Shown in pieces: positions 5,399 through 5,721 of a DNA stretch of 5,721 nucleotides. The DNA is from an uncultured Lachnospiraceae bacterium (GTDB lineage Bacteria > Bacillota > Clostridia > Lachnospirales > Lachnospiraceae), in the NCBI GenBank assembly GCA_905236365.1, contig CAJOPP010000515.1, forward strand, positions 1 through 5,721, read 5' to 3'. Position 1 is the first letter of the stretch; each line of letters begins with the position of its first letter. The position numbers and the translations under genes were made by a program. The notes beneath the pieces were generated by a model. The model made no database searches. It was not told the origin of the DNA and saw only the letters and a program-made list of their open reading frames with translations.

Positions 5399-5721
5399 CT
5401 AATCTCTCCTTTACTTTTATATTTTTTATCCATTTCAAAATGCTGTCCACAAATAGCATTCATATTCTTACTCATTTCTTTTTTATCACTTTTATGATGC
5501 TGTTCATTGTCAGCACTCATATCTTTCTCTATTTTTTTTCTATCACTTTTACACTGCTGTTCATTGACAGAATCCATATTTTTGCCTGTTTCTTCCACAT
5601 ACGCTTTACGGAGCTGACCACAAGCAGCATCGATATCTTTGCCCATACCTCTTCTAATAGTAACATTTATTGCATTTTTTTCAAGCAAAACTTTAAATTT
5701 TTGCACAGAATTATGATCTGC
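5395..5721 (-). CDS. rlmN: RlmN, 23S rRNA (A2503-C2) / tRNA methyltransferase, C-terminal part only
   Basis: This is the 3' end of a radical-SAM methyltransferase that methylates C2 of A2503 in 23S rRNA and of A37 in some tRNAs. The frame is open to the window edge, so the N-terminal domain and the CxxxCxxC cluster lie outside; 108 residues are visible. The first 24 visible residues include the family's NVTIRR strand, and then GMGKDIDAACGQLRK follows, the hallmark C-terminal motif. Its Cys corresponds to the catalytic Cys355 of E. coli RlmN. After CGQ most family members end within about 10-30 residues, but here 72 more residues follow. They are Lys-rich and hydrophilic and are built from three further diverged copies of the motif segment (separate repeat entry). 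The TGA stop overlaps the ATG of the phosphatase gene (ATGA). The in-frame GTG at 5706 is an internal Val codon, not a start. The family assignment is firm; the tail's function is unknown. Confidence 0.93.
   Translation of the reverse strand, partial: ADHNSVQKFKVLLEKNAINVTIRRGMGKDIDAACGQLRKAYVEETGKNMDSVNEQQCKSDRKKIEKDMSADNEQHHKSDKKEMSKNMNAICGQHFEMDKKYKSKGEIR
5406..5412 (-). promoter_or_regulatory. Ribosome binding site of the phosphatase gene
   Basis: The minus strand reads AAAGGAG, seven bases before the ATG at 5398-5396. It lies inside the last codons of rlmN, just after the repeat array, so phosphatase translation is probably coupled to that of rlmN. Confidence 0.8.
5416..5643 (-). repeat. 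Four tandem 57-bp (19-residue) units at the 3' end of rlmN
   Basis: Read on the minus strand, units lie at 5643-5587, 5586-5530, 5529-5473 and 5472-5416, with an exact 57-nt period and no indels. Unit 1 is the genuine RlmN motif segment (GKDIDAACGQ...EET). Units 2-4 start GKNMDSVNEQ, EKDMSADNEQ and SKNMNAICGQ. All four share Lys at position 2, Gln at position 10 and Ile/Met at position 4. Hand alignment gives about 44/57 identical bases between units 2 and 3, 36/57 between 3 and 4, 35/57 between 1 and 2, and 33/57 between 1 and 4. The copies are therefore old or fast-evolving but clearly related. The last seven codons of the gene (SKGEIR plus stop), which carry the ribosome binding site of the next gene, follow the array. 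Confidence 0.85.

Noticed and set aside
5416..5643. 57-bp repeats as a CRISPR array or VNTR-type mobile repeat
   Set aside because: There are no spacers, the units are diverged and lie in frame in a gene, and they derive from the gene's own motif.
5704..5706. GTG as a start of a separate 103-residue protein
   Set aside because: The frame is open to the window edge and the residues on both sides fit the RlmN C-terminus, so it is an internal Val codon.

Overview
This window is an ordinary chromosomal housekeeping operon from a low-GC Firmicute. The best guess is a clostridial (Lachnospiraceae-type) gut anaerobe. The reasons are AT-rich coding sequence with A/T-ending codons, strong AGGAG-type ribosome binding sites, and the gene order rlmN - stp(prpC) - prkC - rsgA - rpe - thiN, which is the order known from Bacillus subtilis and many Clostridia. 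The family-level assignment is inferred from protein style and is not proven by any one marker.

All genes are on the minus strand, so transcription runs from position 5721 towards position 1. In that order: 5721-5395 is the C-terminal end of 23S rRNA/tRNA methyltransferase RlmN, with an unusual repeat-built tail; 5398-4661 is a PP2C-type Ser/Thr phosphatase; 4656-2494 is the membrane PASTA Ser/Thr kinase; 2493-1615 is the ribosome-assembly GTPase RsgA; 1500-844 is ribulose-phosphate 3-epimerase; 837-160 is thiamine pyrophosphokinase. Junctions are very tight: a 4-nt overlap, then gaps of 4, 0, 114 and 6 nt. Each gene has a Shine-Dalgarno sequence, usually inside the end of the gene before it, which points to one translationally coupled transcript. 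No convincing promoter is visible; it would lie upstream of the window. Positions 159-1 hold no gene but contain nested inverted repeats and a short hairpin followed by a U tract, the likely 3' end of the operon.

The genes link cell-envelope sensing (PASTA kinase and its opposing phosphatase) with translation quality and ribosome maturation (RlmN, RsgA), the pentose phosphate pathway (Rpe) and supply of thiamine diphosphate, the cofactor of transketolase (ThiN).

The most notable feature is the RlmN tail. The conserved C-terminal segment beginning GKDIDAACGQ has been copied in tandem to give four in-frame, diverged 19-residue (57-bp) units. Removing the three extra units would leave a tail of roughly usual length. 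No CRISPR array, mobile element, RNA gene or defence system was found.
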